Positions 1 to 9,121 are shown, counted from the first letter of the stretch. The stretch is DNA of 52,643 nucleotides from Cyanobacteria bacterium CG_2015-22_32_23 (GCA_009993045.1 JAACUG010000071.1:1-52643); one strand, 5' to 3'. A program made the numbers and translations. Notes: a model not told the origin generated them from the letters alone.

Positions 1-84
1 CCGTAGAAACATCACATCAGCATCTTGCCCGTAGAAACATCACATCAGCATCTTGCCCGTAGAAACATCACATCAGCATCTTGC
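1..84. repeat. 28-bp tandem repeat, three exact copies
   Basis: Three identical 28-bp units lie head to tail at 1-28, 29-56 and 57-84; each begins CCGTAGAAAC and ends CATCTTGC. The array is cut by the left edge of the window, so the true copy number is unknown. There is no unique spacer between units, which rules out CRISPR. It ends 23 bp before the first REP-like hairpin next to the transposase gene, so it may belong to the same mobile unit. Function unknown. Confidence 0.9.
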
Positions 85-106
85 CCATGAAAAGATTATG
101 ATAGAG

Positions 107-123
107 ACAGCCTAGAAGGCTGT
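107..123. repeat. REP-like hairpin upstream of the RAYT gene
   Basis: This is a perfect 6-bp stem (ACAGCC / GGCTGT) around the 5-nt loop TAGAA, followed by TGTACG. A matching hairpin with the same loop, orientation and similar 3' tail lies at 638-654, at the other end of the transposase gene. Single-stranded hairpins of this kind are the substrates of REP-associated tyrosine transposases. The pairing is seen directly; the role is inferred from the family. Confidence 0.65.
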
Positions 124-145
124 TGTACGGAGGGGGTTATAATTT

Positions 146-646
146 ATGAATTTTAGCGATTCTCTTCTCAAAATTACAAGAAGAAAGTTGCCTCATTGGG
201 AGTTAGATGGTTCAATTTATTTCATTACTTTTAATACTTATCAACGTTTACAATTAAATCCTTCTGCTAGGAAAATTGTTTTAAATTGTTGTTTATTTTT
301 TGATGACAGTCGCCATCAAAATGACAAAAGATACCATACTTTTGCTATAGTAATTATGCCCGATCATGTTCACTGGTTAATGCAACCTTTATCTAAGTCT
401 AATGGTGAATATTGGTCTCTTAGTAGTATTCTCCATAGCGTTAAAAGTTATAGCTCTAAACAAATTCCGAAAGTGATGAATCATTCTGGTATTGTATGGC
501 ATGAAGAAAGGTACGATAGAATTATTAGAAATGAAGAAGAATTTTTGAACACTTGGCAATATATTCGAGAAAATCCAGTCAAGGCAAATTTAGCCACAAC
601 TCCAGAAGAATATCCTTGTTTTTGGCAGGAAAATTGTACAGGCTAG
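146..646 (+). CDS. REP-associated tyrosine transposase (RAYT, Y1_Tnp / IS200-like)
   Basis: This 166-residue protein has the HUH motif PDHVHW (His74, His76) and a C-terminal YIRENPVKA motif whose Tyr139 is the likely nucleophile. That combination is diagnostic of Y1 transposases of the RAYT branch. Such enzymes cleave and join single-stranded DNA at REP hairpins and are usually single-copy domesticated genes rather than autonomous insertion sequences. The ATG at 146 gives the usual family length; GGAGGGGG at 130-137 is a plausible ribosome binding site. The TAG stop (644-646) falls in the loop of the downstream hairpin. The gene looks intact. No partner transposon genes are seen. Confidence 0.9.
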   Translation: MNFSDSLLKITRRKLPHWELDGSIYFITFNTYQRLQLNPSARKIVLNCCLFFDDSRHQNDKRYHTFAIVIMPDHVHWLMQPLSKSNGEYWSLSSILHSVKSYSSKQIPKVMNHSGIVWHEERYDRIIRNEEEFLNTWQYIRENPVKANLATTPEEYPCFWQENCTG

Positions 647-654
647 AAGCCTGT
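638..654. repeat. REP-like hairpin overlapping the RAYT stop codon
   Basis: A 6-bp stem (ACAGGC / GCCTGT) encloses the loop TAGAA. The first three loop bases are the stop codon of the transposase gene. Compared with the 107-123 copy, the stem has compensatory changes (CC/GG against GC/GC) while the loop and outer bases are kept. This pattern suggests that the structure, not just the sequence, is maintained. Confidence 0.65.
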
Positions 655-730
655 TTTACGTTTGATCGTGAACAGATTTTTGTAGTGGAGAATATCTTTA
701 GTTATAATCCTCCACAATATTCGACTGAAT

Positions 731-2125
731 TTATAATTCTCTTACATCAGACACTTTACCGTTAATAGCTGCCGCTACAACCATAGCAGGACTCATCAAT
801 AAAGTACGTCCTTGGGCAGAACCTTGACGACCTTTAAAGTTACGATTAGAAGATGATGCACTGATTTGATCTCCTTGTAATTTATCTGGGTTCATTGCCA
901 AACACATAGAACAACCGGGTTCGCGCCATTCAAAACCTGCATTTAAGAATATTTGGTCTAAACCTTCGGCTTCAGCTTGTTTTTTAACTCTTTCAGAACC
1001 GGGTACAACAAAGGCTTTAACTTGATTAGCTACTTTATGCCCTTGAGCGAATTTTGCTGCTTCCCTTAAATCAGTTATTCTGCCGTTAGTACAACTACCG
1101 ATAAAACAAACATCAATGGGAGTACCTTTAATGGGAGTACCCGCATTTAACTGCATATATGTAAAGGCTTCCATAGCAATTTCTTTATCATTTTCGGGTA
1201 GTGCGTCTAAAGTAGGTAAAGATTCACTAATACCAACACCCTGACTAGGTGTAATTCCCCATGTTACGGTAGGTTCAATATCACTAGCATTAAAGGTAAC
1301 GACATCATCATATTGCGCATCTATATCACTACGGATACTTTCCCACCAAGACATCGCTTCTTCCCATTTTTTAGGTGCAAAATCTTTGTCTTTTAGATAG
1401 TCGAAAGTAACTTTATCTGGGTTGATGTAACCGCAACGAGCCCCTCCTTCAATAGACATATTACAGATTGTCATTCTTTCTTCCATATTCATCTGCTCGA
1501 AGGTTGTACCAGAGTATTCATAGGCATAACCAACGCCGCCATTTACCCCTAATTTACGGATAAGATGCAAAATTACGTCTTTAGCGTAAACTCCCTGGGG
1601 TAATTCTCCGTTTACCTCTATTTTTCTTACTTTTAATTTAGATAACGATAGAGTTTGAGATGCTAATACGTCTCTTACTTGAGATGTGCCAATACCAAAA
1701 GCAATAGCCCCAAAAGCACCATGAGTAGAAGTATGAGAGTCACCACAAGCGATGGTCATTCCTGGTTGAGTTAATCCTTGTTCGGGGGCGATTACATGAA
1801 CAATTCCTTGATTTCCTGAATTGGTGTTATAAAATCGAATATTATATTCTTGAGTATTTTTTTCTAAGGATTGAATCATCTCCTCCGCTAAAGTATCAAC
1901 AAAAGGACGAGCTTGACTTTCTGTGGGTACAATGTGATCTACAGTAGCAATAGTTCTTTCAGGAAATAGTACTTGAAGATTTCTTTCTCGAATCATGGCA
2001 AACGCTTGAGGGCTGGTTACTTCATGAATTAAATGTAAACCAATAAATAACTGAGTTTGCCCTGATGGTAATATGCCAACGGTGTGTAAATCCCAAACTT
2101 TATCAAATAATGTTCCTTTACTCAT
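731..2125 (-). CDS. leuC: 3-isopropylmalate dehydratase large subunit
   Basis: LeuC works with LeuD to isomerise 2-isopropylmalate to 3-isopropylmalate in leucine synthesis in the cytoplasm. At 464 residues it has the standard length of the aconitase family member. The three [4Fe-4S] ligands are visible: Cys345 in GSCTNGR, and Cys405 and Cys408 in GCSMC. The substrate region [11 protein letters not shown] is also present. The ATG start at 2125 agrees with the usual N-terminus ([12 protein letters not shown]). No leuD lies next to it, so the small subunit must be encoded elsewhere. The gene runs towards the transposase and ends about 75 bp from the downstream REP hairpin. Confidence 0.97.
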   Translation of the reverse strand: MSKGTLFDKVWDLHTVGILPSGQTQLFIGLHLIHEVTSPQAFAMIRERNLQVLFPERTIATVDHIVPTESQARPFVDTLAEEMIQSLEKNTQEYNIRFYNTNSGNQGIVHVIAPEQGLTQPGMTIACGDSHTSTHGAFGAIAFGIGTSQVRDVLASQTLSLSKLKVRKIEVNGELPQGVYAKDVILHLIRKLGVNGGVGYAYEYSGTTFEQMNMEERMTICNMSIEGGARCGYINPDKVTFDYLKDKDFAPKKWEEAMSWWESIRSDIDAQYDDVVTFNASDIEPTVTWGITPSQGVGISESLPTLDALPENDKEIAMEAFTYMQLNAGTPIKGTPIDVCFIGSCTNGRITDLREAAKFAQGHKVANQVKAFVVPGSERVKKQAEAEGLDQIFLNAGFEWREPGCSMCLAMNPDKLQGDQISASSSNRNFKGRQGSAQGRTLLMSPAMVVAAAINGKVSDVREL

Positions 2126-2220
2126 ATTAATTTTATTTATAGAAAATACGTCTTAGCTTATTATCCTCACAAAGACGACTATTTAAGCAATAGAAGTTAT
2201 ATACTCATCTTATTTTACTT

Positions 2221-3489
2221 CTAAAATGAACATTTTTCGATAATTTTTGTGACTATTTTCGCTATTTTTAAACTTGCTCCAGATAAACCTCTTATTTCCT
2301 TTAAATTATTTTTTATTTCCTTTAATTTGTCCTTATTTTCTAATAATTCTAAGGTTAAATTACTAACTTCTTCTACTGTTAAATAACCGATTAATTCTGG
2401 TACTATTTCTTTTTTTGCCCAAATATTAGGCCAAGCATATAATTTCTTATTTTTAACGGTATATTGTACCATTATCCAGTTAATTAATTTCGCAAAATTA
2501 TCGCCAAATATAGGTAAATTAGCTAAAATTCCTAGTAAGCCATCCCATGATTTCATGGCTTCTAATTGATAAATAGGTAGTAAAACAATCATCGGTATTC
2601 CTAAACTTCCTAAAATAGCAGTATTTGCTCCTACGGTTGTCAAACAAATATCACATTTCCCTAATTCTTCATCACAAGGAAATTCTTTAATTAATTTAAT
2701 ATTTACTCCTCCTAATGTTTGTAAATAAACTTGATTTTCTATATTGATTAACTCTCCTGTAACATTTCCTAATTTACTAATTAAAGGGTTATTTTTTTTA
2801 TCTCCATAACTTGCTAAATTTTCTGTATCAATGGTTGGTGCAACGGGTATAATAAATTCTATATTTGAGTTTTTTTGCTTAATAAATTCTGCGATCGCCA
2901 TCAAAAAAGGGACACCTTGGGTTAATTTACTTGATTTTGATCCGGGTAATAAACCTATTTTTAAAGTATTTTTATTATCTTCTTTTTCCTCTTGATTTAT
3001 AATGTTTATATCTGCCATTAAATCTCCAACAACAGTACATTTATTATGAAATTGAATAGGTATTTTATCAATAACAGACTGATTCATAACAGCAAAATAA
3101 TTAATATATCGATACCAACGAGCTTCCCATTCAGCATAAATTAAACTTTGATAACCTAATCTTTTAGCAATAACTAAAGTAAAAAATTGATCTCCACCTA
3201 AAAAGATAATTAACCCCTGAGAATACCAATCCCAATTATCTTGTGTTTTACCAAATAATAAAAAAGTTAAAAAATTATTTGCTGATTGAATACGATTAAT
3301 TTCCTGCCATTGACTAGCAATTTTAACTTCATTACCAGTGGAATGGGGACAAGGTGATAAAATTAAAGAAATGCGAACATTATCTTGAGATATAGACAAA
3401 TTTGCCCGAATTTTTTTAACTACAGGTAAAACCCAAGTGGTTATTTCTCCAGGGCCATTAGATAATATTACTATGTCAAATTTATTCAC
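2221..3489 (-). CDS. LpxB-like GT-B glycosyltransferase family protein
   Basis: This 422-residue protein has a GT-B layout resembling lipid-A-disaccharide synthase. It opens with the loop ILSNGPGEITTW, has a central LLPGSKSSKLTQG motif matching the LPGSR segment of LpxB, and a C-terminal nucleotide-binding-type segment GANTAILGSLGIPMIVLLP. It lacks the usual SGEASGD N-terminus, so it is probably a cyanobacterial paralogue; the true donor and acceptor are unknown. The start is GTG at 3489. A second LpxB-related protein is encoded at 29037-30284. It stands alone, divergent from the TldD/PmbA gene. Function is inferred from fold-level similarity only. Confidence 0.7.
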   Translation of the reverse strand: MNKFDIVILSNGPGEITTWVLPVVKKIRANLSISQDNVRISLILSPCPHSTGNEVKIASQWQEINRIQSANNFLTFLLFGKTQDNWDWYSQGLIIFLGGDQFFTLVIAKRLGYQSLIYAEWEARWYRYINYFAVMNQSVIDKIPIQFHNKCTVVGDLMADINIINQEEKEDNKNTLKIGLLPGSKSSKLTQGVPFLMAIAEFIKQKNSNIEFIIPVAPTIDTENLASYGDKKNNPLISKLGNVTGELINIENQVYLQTLGGVNIKLIKEFPCDEELGKCDICLTTVGANTAILGSLGIPMIVLLPIYQLEAMKSWDGLLGILANLPIFGDNFAKLINWIMVQYTVKNKKLYAWPNIWAKKEIVPELIGYLTVEEVSNLTLELLENKDKLKEIKNNLKEIRGLSGASLKIAKIVTKIIEKCSF

Positions 3490-3575
3490 GACTATACCTT
3501 TACAACATTAAAAAGAGATAATTTATCATTAATTCAGGTTAGGATCAATAATGTTATTTATTTTATTTTAAAGTG

Positions 3576-4856
3576 ATGTTGGCAGAAGAATTATTAGAAT
3601 TAACCATCAAAAAAGGTGTTTCTGATGTAGAAGTATATCAAGTTCAATCCCATTCTCGTCCAATTTCTTTTGAAGCCAATCGACTTAAACAGATTGAAAG
3701 CTCACAGACTACGGGCATCGCCCTCAGATTATGGCATAAAGGCTGTCAAGGATTAGCCGTTGCTTATGGTGACTTTAACCCTGATGATTTGATTAGTAAA
3801 GCCTTAGCAATTTCCGAACTTAATGACCCTGAAGAGCCACTATTAAACGATAATAATAAGTTAATCTACCCTAATGCTATCCATGAACCAAATATTAACA
3901 ATTTAATTTCTCAAGGAAAAAATGCCATCGCCATTATTACTGATAAATATCCAGAAGTAATCACGAATGTAGAAATAGAATGGGAAACAGAAACCACTAC
4001 TTTAATTAATTCTCGTGGATTATATTGCTTACAAACCGATAATAGTTATAGTGCATCTTTAGGCATTGAATTAGTAACAGAAGATGATTTTTTAGGTATT
4101 TATGACGGCGAATATAGTCATGATGTTATCGACTTAGATAGAATGATTAACGCTGTTTTACAAAGATTACAATGGGCAGAAAAAAATACATCAGTGAATA
4201 ATGGTAAAATGCCCGTATTATTTACTCCTAATGCCGTAACAACTTTATGGGAAACCATCAGCGAAGCCTTAAACGGTAAAAGAATTTTTGATAAATCATC
4301 CCCTTGGTGTGAATCTCAAGGAAAAAAAGTGGTTTCTTCCTGTCTCAGTTTAAGTCAACAACCAAATTTACAACCTTATAATTGTCCATTCGATGATGAA
4401 GGTACAATAACTCAACATCTGAATTTAATCAAGGAAGGAATTTTAAATAGTTTTTATACCGATAAACAAACCGCACAAAAATTAAGTATAACCAATACTG
4501 GTAACGGTTTTCGCCCAAGTTTAGGCAGTTATGCCACTCCCGATTTAATCAACTTAGTCATCGAAAAAGGCAATTTATCTCAAGAAAAATTAATTAAAAA
4601 TATTGAAGATGGTATTATTATTGATCAAATTTTAGGTGAAGGTGCAGATATTTCGGGGGATTTTTCCTTTAACATCGATTTAGGTTATCGTGTCAAAAAA
4701 GGTGAAATTATCGGTAGAATCAAAGACACAATGTTAGCGGGAAACGTTTATCAAGCCTTACAAAAAGTCAAATCTGTCGGAAATGATCTCACTTGGAGCG
4801 GTTCTTGTTATACTCCTTCTATAGTAATAGATGAACTTTCGTTAATTTCAGGATAA
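3576..4856 (+). CDS. TldD/PmbA family metalloprotease-like protein
   Basis: The protein resembles TldD/PmbA (U62) proteins, which form heterodimeric metalloproteases that process small peptides such as microcins and degrade unfolded peptides. Family hallmarks are the N-terminal GVSDVEVYQVQSHSR segment, the ANRLKQIESSQTTGIALR strand, and the C-terminal EGILNSFYTDKQTAQKLS and GEIIGRIKDTMLAGNVYQAL segments. Members that lack the HExxxH motif are the PmbA/TldE type, and no HExxxH is visible here. GTG at 3573 and ATG at 3576 are both possible starts; the ATG is preferred. Its TldD partner is not in the window. Confidence 0.85.
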   Translation: MLAEELLELTIKKGVSDVEVYQVQSHSRPISFEANRLKQIESSQTTGIALRLWHKGCQGLAVAYGDFNPDDLISKALAISELNDPEEPLLNDNNKLIYPNAIHEPNINNLISQGKNAIAIITDKYPEVITNVEIEWETETTTLINSRGLYCLQTDNSYSASLGIELVTEDDFLGIYDGEYSHDVIDLDRMINAVLQRLQWAEKNTSVNNGKMPVLFTPNAVTTLWETISEALNGKRIFDKSSPWCESQGKKVVSSCLSLSQQPNLQPYNCPFDDEGTITQHLNLIKEGILNSFYTDKQTAQKLSITNTGNGFRPSLGSYATPDLINLVIEKGNLSQEKLIKNIEDGIIIDQILGEGADISGDFSFNIDLGYRVKKGEIIGRIKDTMLAGNVYQALQKVKSVGNDLTWSGSCYTPSIVIDELSLISG

Positions 4857-5019
4857 AATTTTGTTATCATAAAGCTATAGATTGACAGTTAAATTACCTA
4901 ATTATTAAATCTCTATTCCCTACAACTATAAATTTAACAAAATCATTGTAATTTTATCTTCTCAATCTATTATTATAATCACAGTGTGATCGAGTAACTA
5001 ATTTAACTTTTATTTGATA

Positions 5020-6297
5020 ATGAAAAAACTATCTACTTTAGTAATATCAAGCCTTTTTCTCTTAACAAGTTGTACAACATCCGGCGGCGGTGGAGAAGAT
5101 AATACGGCAAATATTCCCCCTATTCCTCCCCAAAAACCTCCTGTTAATACCACTGAAACTCCTACAACTCCTGTTGTCATTGCAGAGACAAATACCACAA
5201 GCGGTTTAATTCCTTCTACTAATCCTGACGATAGATTACGAAAAATTAATCAAGGTAGAAATGATCCTTTTAATACTATAACTCCTCCAGTAGTGGAAAC
5301 AGTATCTGAAAATCAGATGGTTAATACCTCTAGTTCCAAAAATAGAGCAATTATAAAAATACCGACTTTTGTTAATAACAATAAAAGTTTTCCTAATACT
5401 GCGGAGAATAGTGTTGGTAGAAAAAGTTTCCCTAATAATAAGACTATTAACGCTGAAAAAAATGTTGTTAATGGTAAAAGTAACAAAAAGATAAAAAATG
5501 TTAGTAGTGGAAATACAGATTTTTGTAAAATTCCACCTATTATTAAAGATCCACCTATTCCATTGAGATCTCCAGAACCAAATATTATGGTATCAGGAAT
5601 AGTTAATGTAAATGGCAAAAACTTTGCGATAGTCAAATTTGGAAATGATCAAGCCTCCCGTCGAGTTGAACAAGGAGAATATCTTTCCGATGGTAATAAT
5701 AGCGTATATGTAAAACAAATTGGAGCTTATAATTTAGGACCGAATATCACCTTAGCGGCTACTCCGAATTTCACGAATTTTTCTGGAGCTGGTATTTCTG
5801 GAGGCGTTGTTTTTCAACTAGAAGATGGTACTTCTATTGTTAAACGTGTAGGAGAAAAATCTCTAGCAAAAGAGAAAGAAACTGTAAATGTAGAACCAAT
5901 ATTGACAAAAGAGCAATTTGTCGTTAATAATACACCATCACAAGGATTAAAATTAGTTACGGTATCAGATGTCGTAACGAGTCGTATCATGGTTCAAAAT
6001 AATCCTGAACCTCAAACAACAATAACAGTTTATGGTACAGTATGTAATATATCAGGGAGTGTGGTTAGAGTGGGTGAACTCGAGTTTAGCTTGAGTCAAG
6101 GAAATAATATACTCCCTCCTCTTACGGCTTTCTTTGAGGGAGTATCAGTAGGAGACGTTACTAAAACAGCACAAGCAACAAAAGTTAGTCGTCAATTAGG
6201 AAAGGGTCAAGAAACATCATTCTCTGGCAGAATATTTAATGTAAATGAATTGAAAAAAGGAGAAAAAATAATAATTAAACTTTCTGATTGGAGATAA
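5020..6297 (+). CDS. Proline-rich lipoprotein of unknown function, possibly PilP-like
   Basis: The ATG at 5020 gives a clear lipoprotein signal: a basic MKKL start, a hydrophobic core and the lipobox LLTSC with Cys18. A TTG two codons upstream is less likely. Residues 20-70 are rich in Gly, Pro and Thr; a low-complexity Asn/Lys/Ser linker follows to about 170. The C-terminal half holds a small beta-domain starting VSGIVNVNGKNFAIVKFG with a RRVEQGEYL turn, similar in style to PilP or secretin-associated domains that read 'G(D/E)YL' after a nucleic-acid-like fold. I do not recognise the family firmly. The anchor suggests an outer or plasma membrane location. Confidence 0.6.
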   Translation: MKKLSTLVISSLFLLTSCTTSGGGGEDNTANIPPIPPQKPPVNTTETPTTPVVIAETNTTSGLIPSTNPDDRLRKINQGRNDPFNTITPPVVETVSENQMVNTSSSKNRAIIKIPTFVNNNKSFPNTAENSVGRKSFPNNKTINAEKNVVNGKSNKKIKNVSSGNTDFCKIPPIIKDPPIPLRSPEPNIMVSGIVNVNGKNFAIVKFGNDQASRRVEQGEYLSDGNNSVYVKQIGAYNLGPNITLAATPNFTNFSGAGISGGVVFQLEDGTSIVKRVGEKSLAKEKETVNVEPILTKEQFVVNNTPSQGLKLVTVSDVVTSRIMVQNNPEPQTTITVYGTVCNISGSVVRVGELEFSLSQGNNILPPLTAFFEGVSVGDVTKTAQATKVSRQLGKGQETSFSGRIFNVNELKKGEKIIIKLSDWR

Positions 6298-6347
6298 TAT
6301 TAATAAATTAATAAATTAAGAATCTAAATGAGGAGGCTTAGAAAATA

Positions 6348-6632
6348 TTGTTTAATACTATTATTAATAATAAATCAACAAAAAAAATAAACTTAACTTG
6401 CCATCGATTACCTTTAGCAATGTATCGTGAAATAGCGTCTCATTTAAGACAAATTGAGGAGGTAAATGCTGATTTATTGCCCCAAACTTCTCAAGAATTT
6501 GATTATTTACAAAGTCAAGTGGGTGGTTTATCGTTAGAATATGAGTCCACAAAAGAAACGGAAATTAAAGTAAAATCTATATTAAATTACTATGAAAATA
6601 AATATGGTTCATGGTTAACAATTGATAATTGA
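6348..6632 (+). CDS. Small conserved protein of unknown function
   Basis: The product has 94 residues and no signal peptide or membrane segment. The core LPLAMYREIASHLRQIEEV followed by QTSQEFDYLQSQVGGL resembles a small protein found widely in cyanobacteria; its function is unknown to me. The start is a TTG at 6348, chosen because a strong ribosome binding site (AGGAGG at 6331-6336) precedes it and no ATG lies nearby upstream. It ends 39 bp before the ABC ATPase gene and could be cotranscribed with it. Confidence 0.7.
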   Translation: MFNTIINNKSTKKINLTCHRLPLAMYREIASHLRQIEEVNADLLPQTSQEFDYLQSQVGGLSLEYESTKETEIKVKSILNYYENKYGSWLTIDN

Positions 6633-6671
6633 TAATTAATAGTTTAAAAAATAGATAATATAATATTTTTC

Positions 6672-7385
6672 ATGAATTCAACATTAATAGAAAATGAACA
6701 AATTTCTGTATCTAAAGGTTTAATTTCCTTAGAAAATATCTATAAAACTTATGGTAGTGGTGAGACAGAAGTTCATGCTTTATCTGGGGTAAATCTTATC
6801 ATTAATTCAGGAGAATATTGTGCCATTATGGGATCATCAGGTTCGGGAAAATCAACTATGATGAATATTTTAGGTTGTCTTGATCGCCCAACTTCTGGTA
6901 ATTATTATCTTAATGGGGAAAATGTGGCTTCTTTATCTAGCCAAAAATTAGCCTCTGTGCGCAATTTACAAATAGGCTTCGTTTTTCAACAATTTCACCT
7001 TTTACCCCAGTTAACGGCTCTGGAAAACGTCATGTTGCCCATGATTTACGCTGGAGTGTCTGATGGTGAACAAAAAAAACGAGCAACTTCTGCCTTAACT
7101 AAAGTCGGTTTATCTCATCGTCTCAATAATAAGCCGAATCAGCTTTCTGGTGGACAACAACAACGGGTGGCGATCGCCAGATCTATAGTTAATAATCCTT
7201 TAATATTACTAGCAGATGAACCAACAGGAGCATTAGATTCAGAAACAACGAAAGAAGTTTTGCAAATATTTCGTAACTTAAACGATGAAAAAATGACCAT
7301 TATTTTAGTTACCCATGAACATGATGTAGGAGAAGAAGCGAAAAGAATAATTCATTTTGCAGATGGTAAAATAATTGATAATTAA
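6672..7385 (+). CDS. ABC transporter ATP-binding protein (MacB/LolD/DevA type)
   Basis: A 237-residue nucleotide-binding subunit. It has a Walker A (GSSGSGKST), a Q-loop (FVFQQFHLLPQLTALENV), the signature LSGGQQQRVAIARSI, a Walker B (LILLADEPTGALD) and an H-loop (VTHEHD). The LLPQLTALENVMLP sequence and the GALDSETT D-loop place it with the MacB/LolD/DevA group, which powers export of lipoproteins, glycolipids or peptides with an FtsX-like permease. No permease or membrane fusion gene is adjacent, so its partner is elsewhere. ATG start at 6672. Confidence 0.9.
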   Translation: MNSTLIENEQISVSKGLISLENIYKTYGSGETEVHALSGVNLIINSGEYCAIMGSSGSGKSTMMNILGCLDRPTSGNYYLNGENVASLSSQKLASVRNLQIGFVFQQFHLLPQLTALENVMLPMIYAGVSDGEQKKRATSALTKVGLSHRLNNKPNQLSGGQQQRVAIARSIVNNPLILLADEPTGALDSETTKEVLQIFRNLNDEKMTIILVTHEHDVGEEAKRIIHFADGKIIDN

Positions 7386-7435
7386 CAGTTGATAAATGAG
7401 GAAAATATAACGAATTTTAAAGAGGTATTTAACTT

Positions 7436-7717
7436 ATGAATATTATTGATTCAGTTACACAAAAAATGGTCAATTTACCCTTAGATAAACAAACTCAAAT
7501 CTTAGATTTTGTGGAGTTTTTAATGGTAAAATATCAACAAGAAAATAGTAATAAAAAATATGCAGAACAATTAGCAATAGAACGTATTAAAGATATAAAT
7601 GATCCCACAAAATGGGTAACAGTAATGGAGATTGATGATGAAATTGATGTAGAATCTAGTTTGGAGAATTTAAGAAATCGTGGGTACAAAATCAAAATAC
7701 CAAGTAAAACTAAATAA
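7436..7717 (+). CDS. DUF2281-type antitoxin candidate
   Basis: The 93-residue product opens with a helical segment (VTQKMVNLPLDKQTQILDFV) followed by EFLMVKYQ, the pattern of DUF2281 proteins (LPxxxxxEVLDFVEFL). These commonly sit just upstream of RelE/ParE-like toxins. It overlaps the next gene by 38 bp, a typical translationally coupled toxin-antitoxin arrangement with the antitoxin first. The antitoxin role is inferred from the domain and context. Confidence 0.75.
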   Translation: MNIIDSVTQKMVNLPLDKQTQILDFVEFLMVKYQQENSNKKYAEQLAIERIKDINDPTKWVTVMEIDDEIDVESSLENLRNRGYKIKIPSKTK

Positions 7718-8003
7718 CTTTGTTATTCAAGAAGATTTACCTTTATTACCAAAGGAATTAAGACAAGATTTTGAAGATTTTTGTAACTCTATTTTTATCG
7801 AAGATCCTTACGATTGTTTTGGCTTAAATAATCATAGTCTAAAAGGTGAATTAAAAGGTTATCGAGCTTTAGAAATAGACTGGAATAAAATTAGTTATCG
7901 CCTAGTTTATCGCATTTATGAAAAACCAGTACCAAAAAGGGTTGTAATCATTAGTTTTGCCGAACATGATCCAGCTTATAAAAAGGCTAAACAGAGAAAA
8001 TAA
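7680..8003 (+). CDS. RelE/ParE-like toxin candidate
   Basis: This 107-residue basic protein starts at GTG 7680, inside the antitoxin gene. The segments HSLKGELKGYRALEIDWNKISYRLVYRI and VVIISFAEHDPAYKKAKQR follow the RelE/HigB/YoeB fold pattern: a LKG-turn, a strand carrying YRLVY, and a C-terminal strand ending near 'H D.AY..A..R'. Such toxins cleave mRNA at the ribosome or inhibit gyrase (ParE). Which activity applies cannot be told from sequence alone. Pairing with the DUF2281 gene supports a type II toxin-antitoxin module. Confidence 0.75.
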   Translation: MGTKSKYQVKLNNFVIQEDLPLLPKELRQDFEDFCNSIFIEDPYDCFGLNNHSLKGELKGYRALEIDWNKISYRLVYRIYEKPVPKRVVIISFAEHDPAYKKAKQRK

Positions 8004-8074
8004 TGTTGATTTATCTACTAAAAAATGATAGTTTTATCACAGAATAAAACAAAAGAAATTGAATAAAAATAATA

Positions 8075-9121
8075 GTGAATTATATTAATTTTAATCCCCA
8101 TCAAATAAGCATTAAAAATGACTGTTTTTTCGGTTTACCTCATGCCATAGAAGATGCCAAAATAGTTTTTTTAAGTGTACCTTGGGATGCTACCGTGTCT
8201 TATGGTGAAGGTACAGCCGAAGGACCTGAAGCTATCCTCGATGCTTCCTATCAACTAGATTGGTATGATTTTGATTTACCTCAACCATGGGAAAAGAGTT
8301 ACGCTACTATTCCCATTGATAACACTATTAAAGCAAAAAGTGAGACCACAAGGGCGATCGCCAAAACTGTGATAGAGTTCTTAGAATCAGGAAATGATCT
8401 TCATGATCAAGCCATTACTAGAGAGTTAGCAATGGTAAATGAAAGAAGTATAGAGTTAAATGAATGGGTATATAGTCAATGCCAAAACTACTTATCCCAA
8501 GGAAAACTTATCGCTTTAATTGGCGGTGATCATAGTGTGCCGTTGGGTTACATAAAAGCACTCGCTGAACATCATCAACAATTTAGTATTTTACACATTG
8601 ATGCTCATGCAGATTTACGCAACGCTTACGAAGGGTTTACTTATTCCCATGCTTCCATAATGTATAACGTTATGCAACTGCCAAATATTGACAAATTAGT
8701 ACAAGTGGGAATTAGGGATTTATGTCAGGAAGAAATGGATAAAATTAATAGGGATAATCGTATTATTTTATTCGATGATTGGCAGTTAAAAAATAATATT
8801 TATGAAGGAATTTCATGGCAACAACAATGTGCAAATATTATCAATAATTTATCAGAAAAAGTTTATATTAGCTTTGATATTGATGGTTTAAATCAAGTAT
8901 TTTGCCCTAATACTGGTACACCCGTAGCTGGAGGATTAGACTTTAATCAGGCTATTTATTTACTGCAAACTTTAGTAAAATCAGGTAAAAAAATCATCGG
9001 TTTTGATATTTGTGAAGTTGCCCCCGATAAAACTAATCAAAATCAATGGGATGGGAATATTGGAGCGAGATTATTATATAAATTGACTAATTTAATGTAC
9101 CTTTCTCAAAGTATGAATTAA
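8075..9121 (+). CDS. Ureohydrolase family protein (agmatinase/guanidinase/formimidoylglutamase-like)
   Basis: The 348-residue protein belongs to the arginase superfamily of binuclear metal hydrolases. Metal-binding motifs are GGDHSVPLG, HIDAHADLR and SFDIDGL...CPNTGTPVAGG. The usual DGLDP is DGLNQ here, so the conserved Asp-Pro after the last motif is lost; the two metal-ligand Asp residues of DID remain. The nearest activities are agmatine, guanidine or formimidoylglutamate hydrolysis. Cyanobacteria are known to have both agmatinase-like proteins and a nickel guanidine hydrolase, so the substrate cannot be fixed. GTG start at 8075. It stands alone between the toxin-antitoxin pair and atpD. 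Confidence 0.8.
   Translation: MNYINFNPHQISIKNDCFFGLPHAIEDAKIVFLSVPWDATVSYGEGTAEGPEAILDASYQLDWYDFDLPQPWEKSYATIPIDNTIKAKSETTRAIAKTVIEFLESGNDLHDQAITRELAMVNERSIELNEWVYSQCQNYLSQGKLIALIGGDHSVPLGYIKALAEHHQQFSILHIDAHADLRNAYEGFTYSHASIMYNVMQLPNIDKLVQVGIRDLCQEEMDKINRDNRIILFDDWQLKNNIYEGISWQQQCANIINNLSEKVYISFDIDGLNQVFCPNTGTPVAGGLDFNQAIYLLQTLVKSGKKIIGFDICEVAPDKTNQNQWDGNIGARLLYKLTNLMYLSQSMN

Noticed and set aside
1-84. CRISPR array
   Set aside because: The 28-bp units are contiguous with no unique spacers, and no cas genes are in the window.
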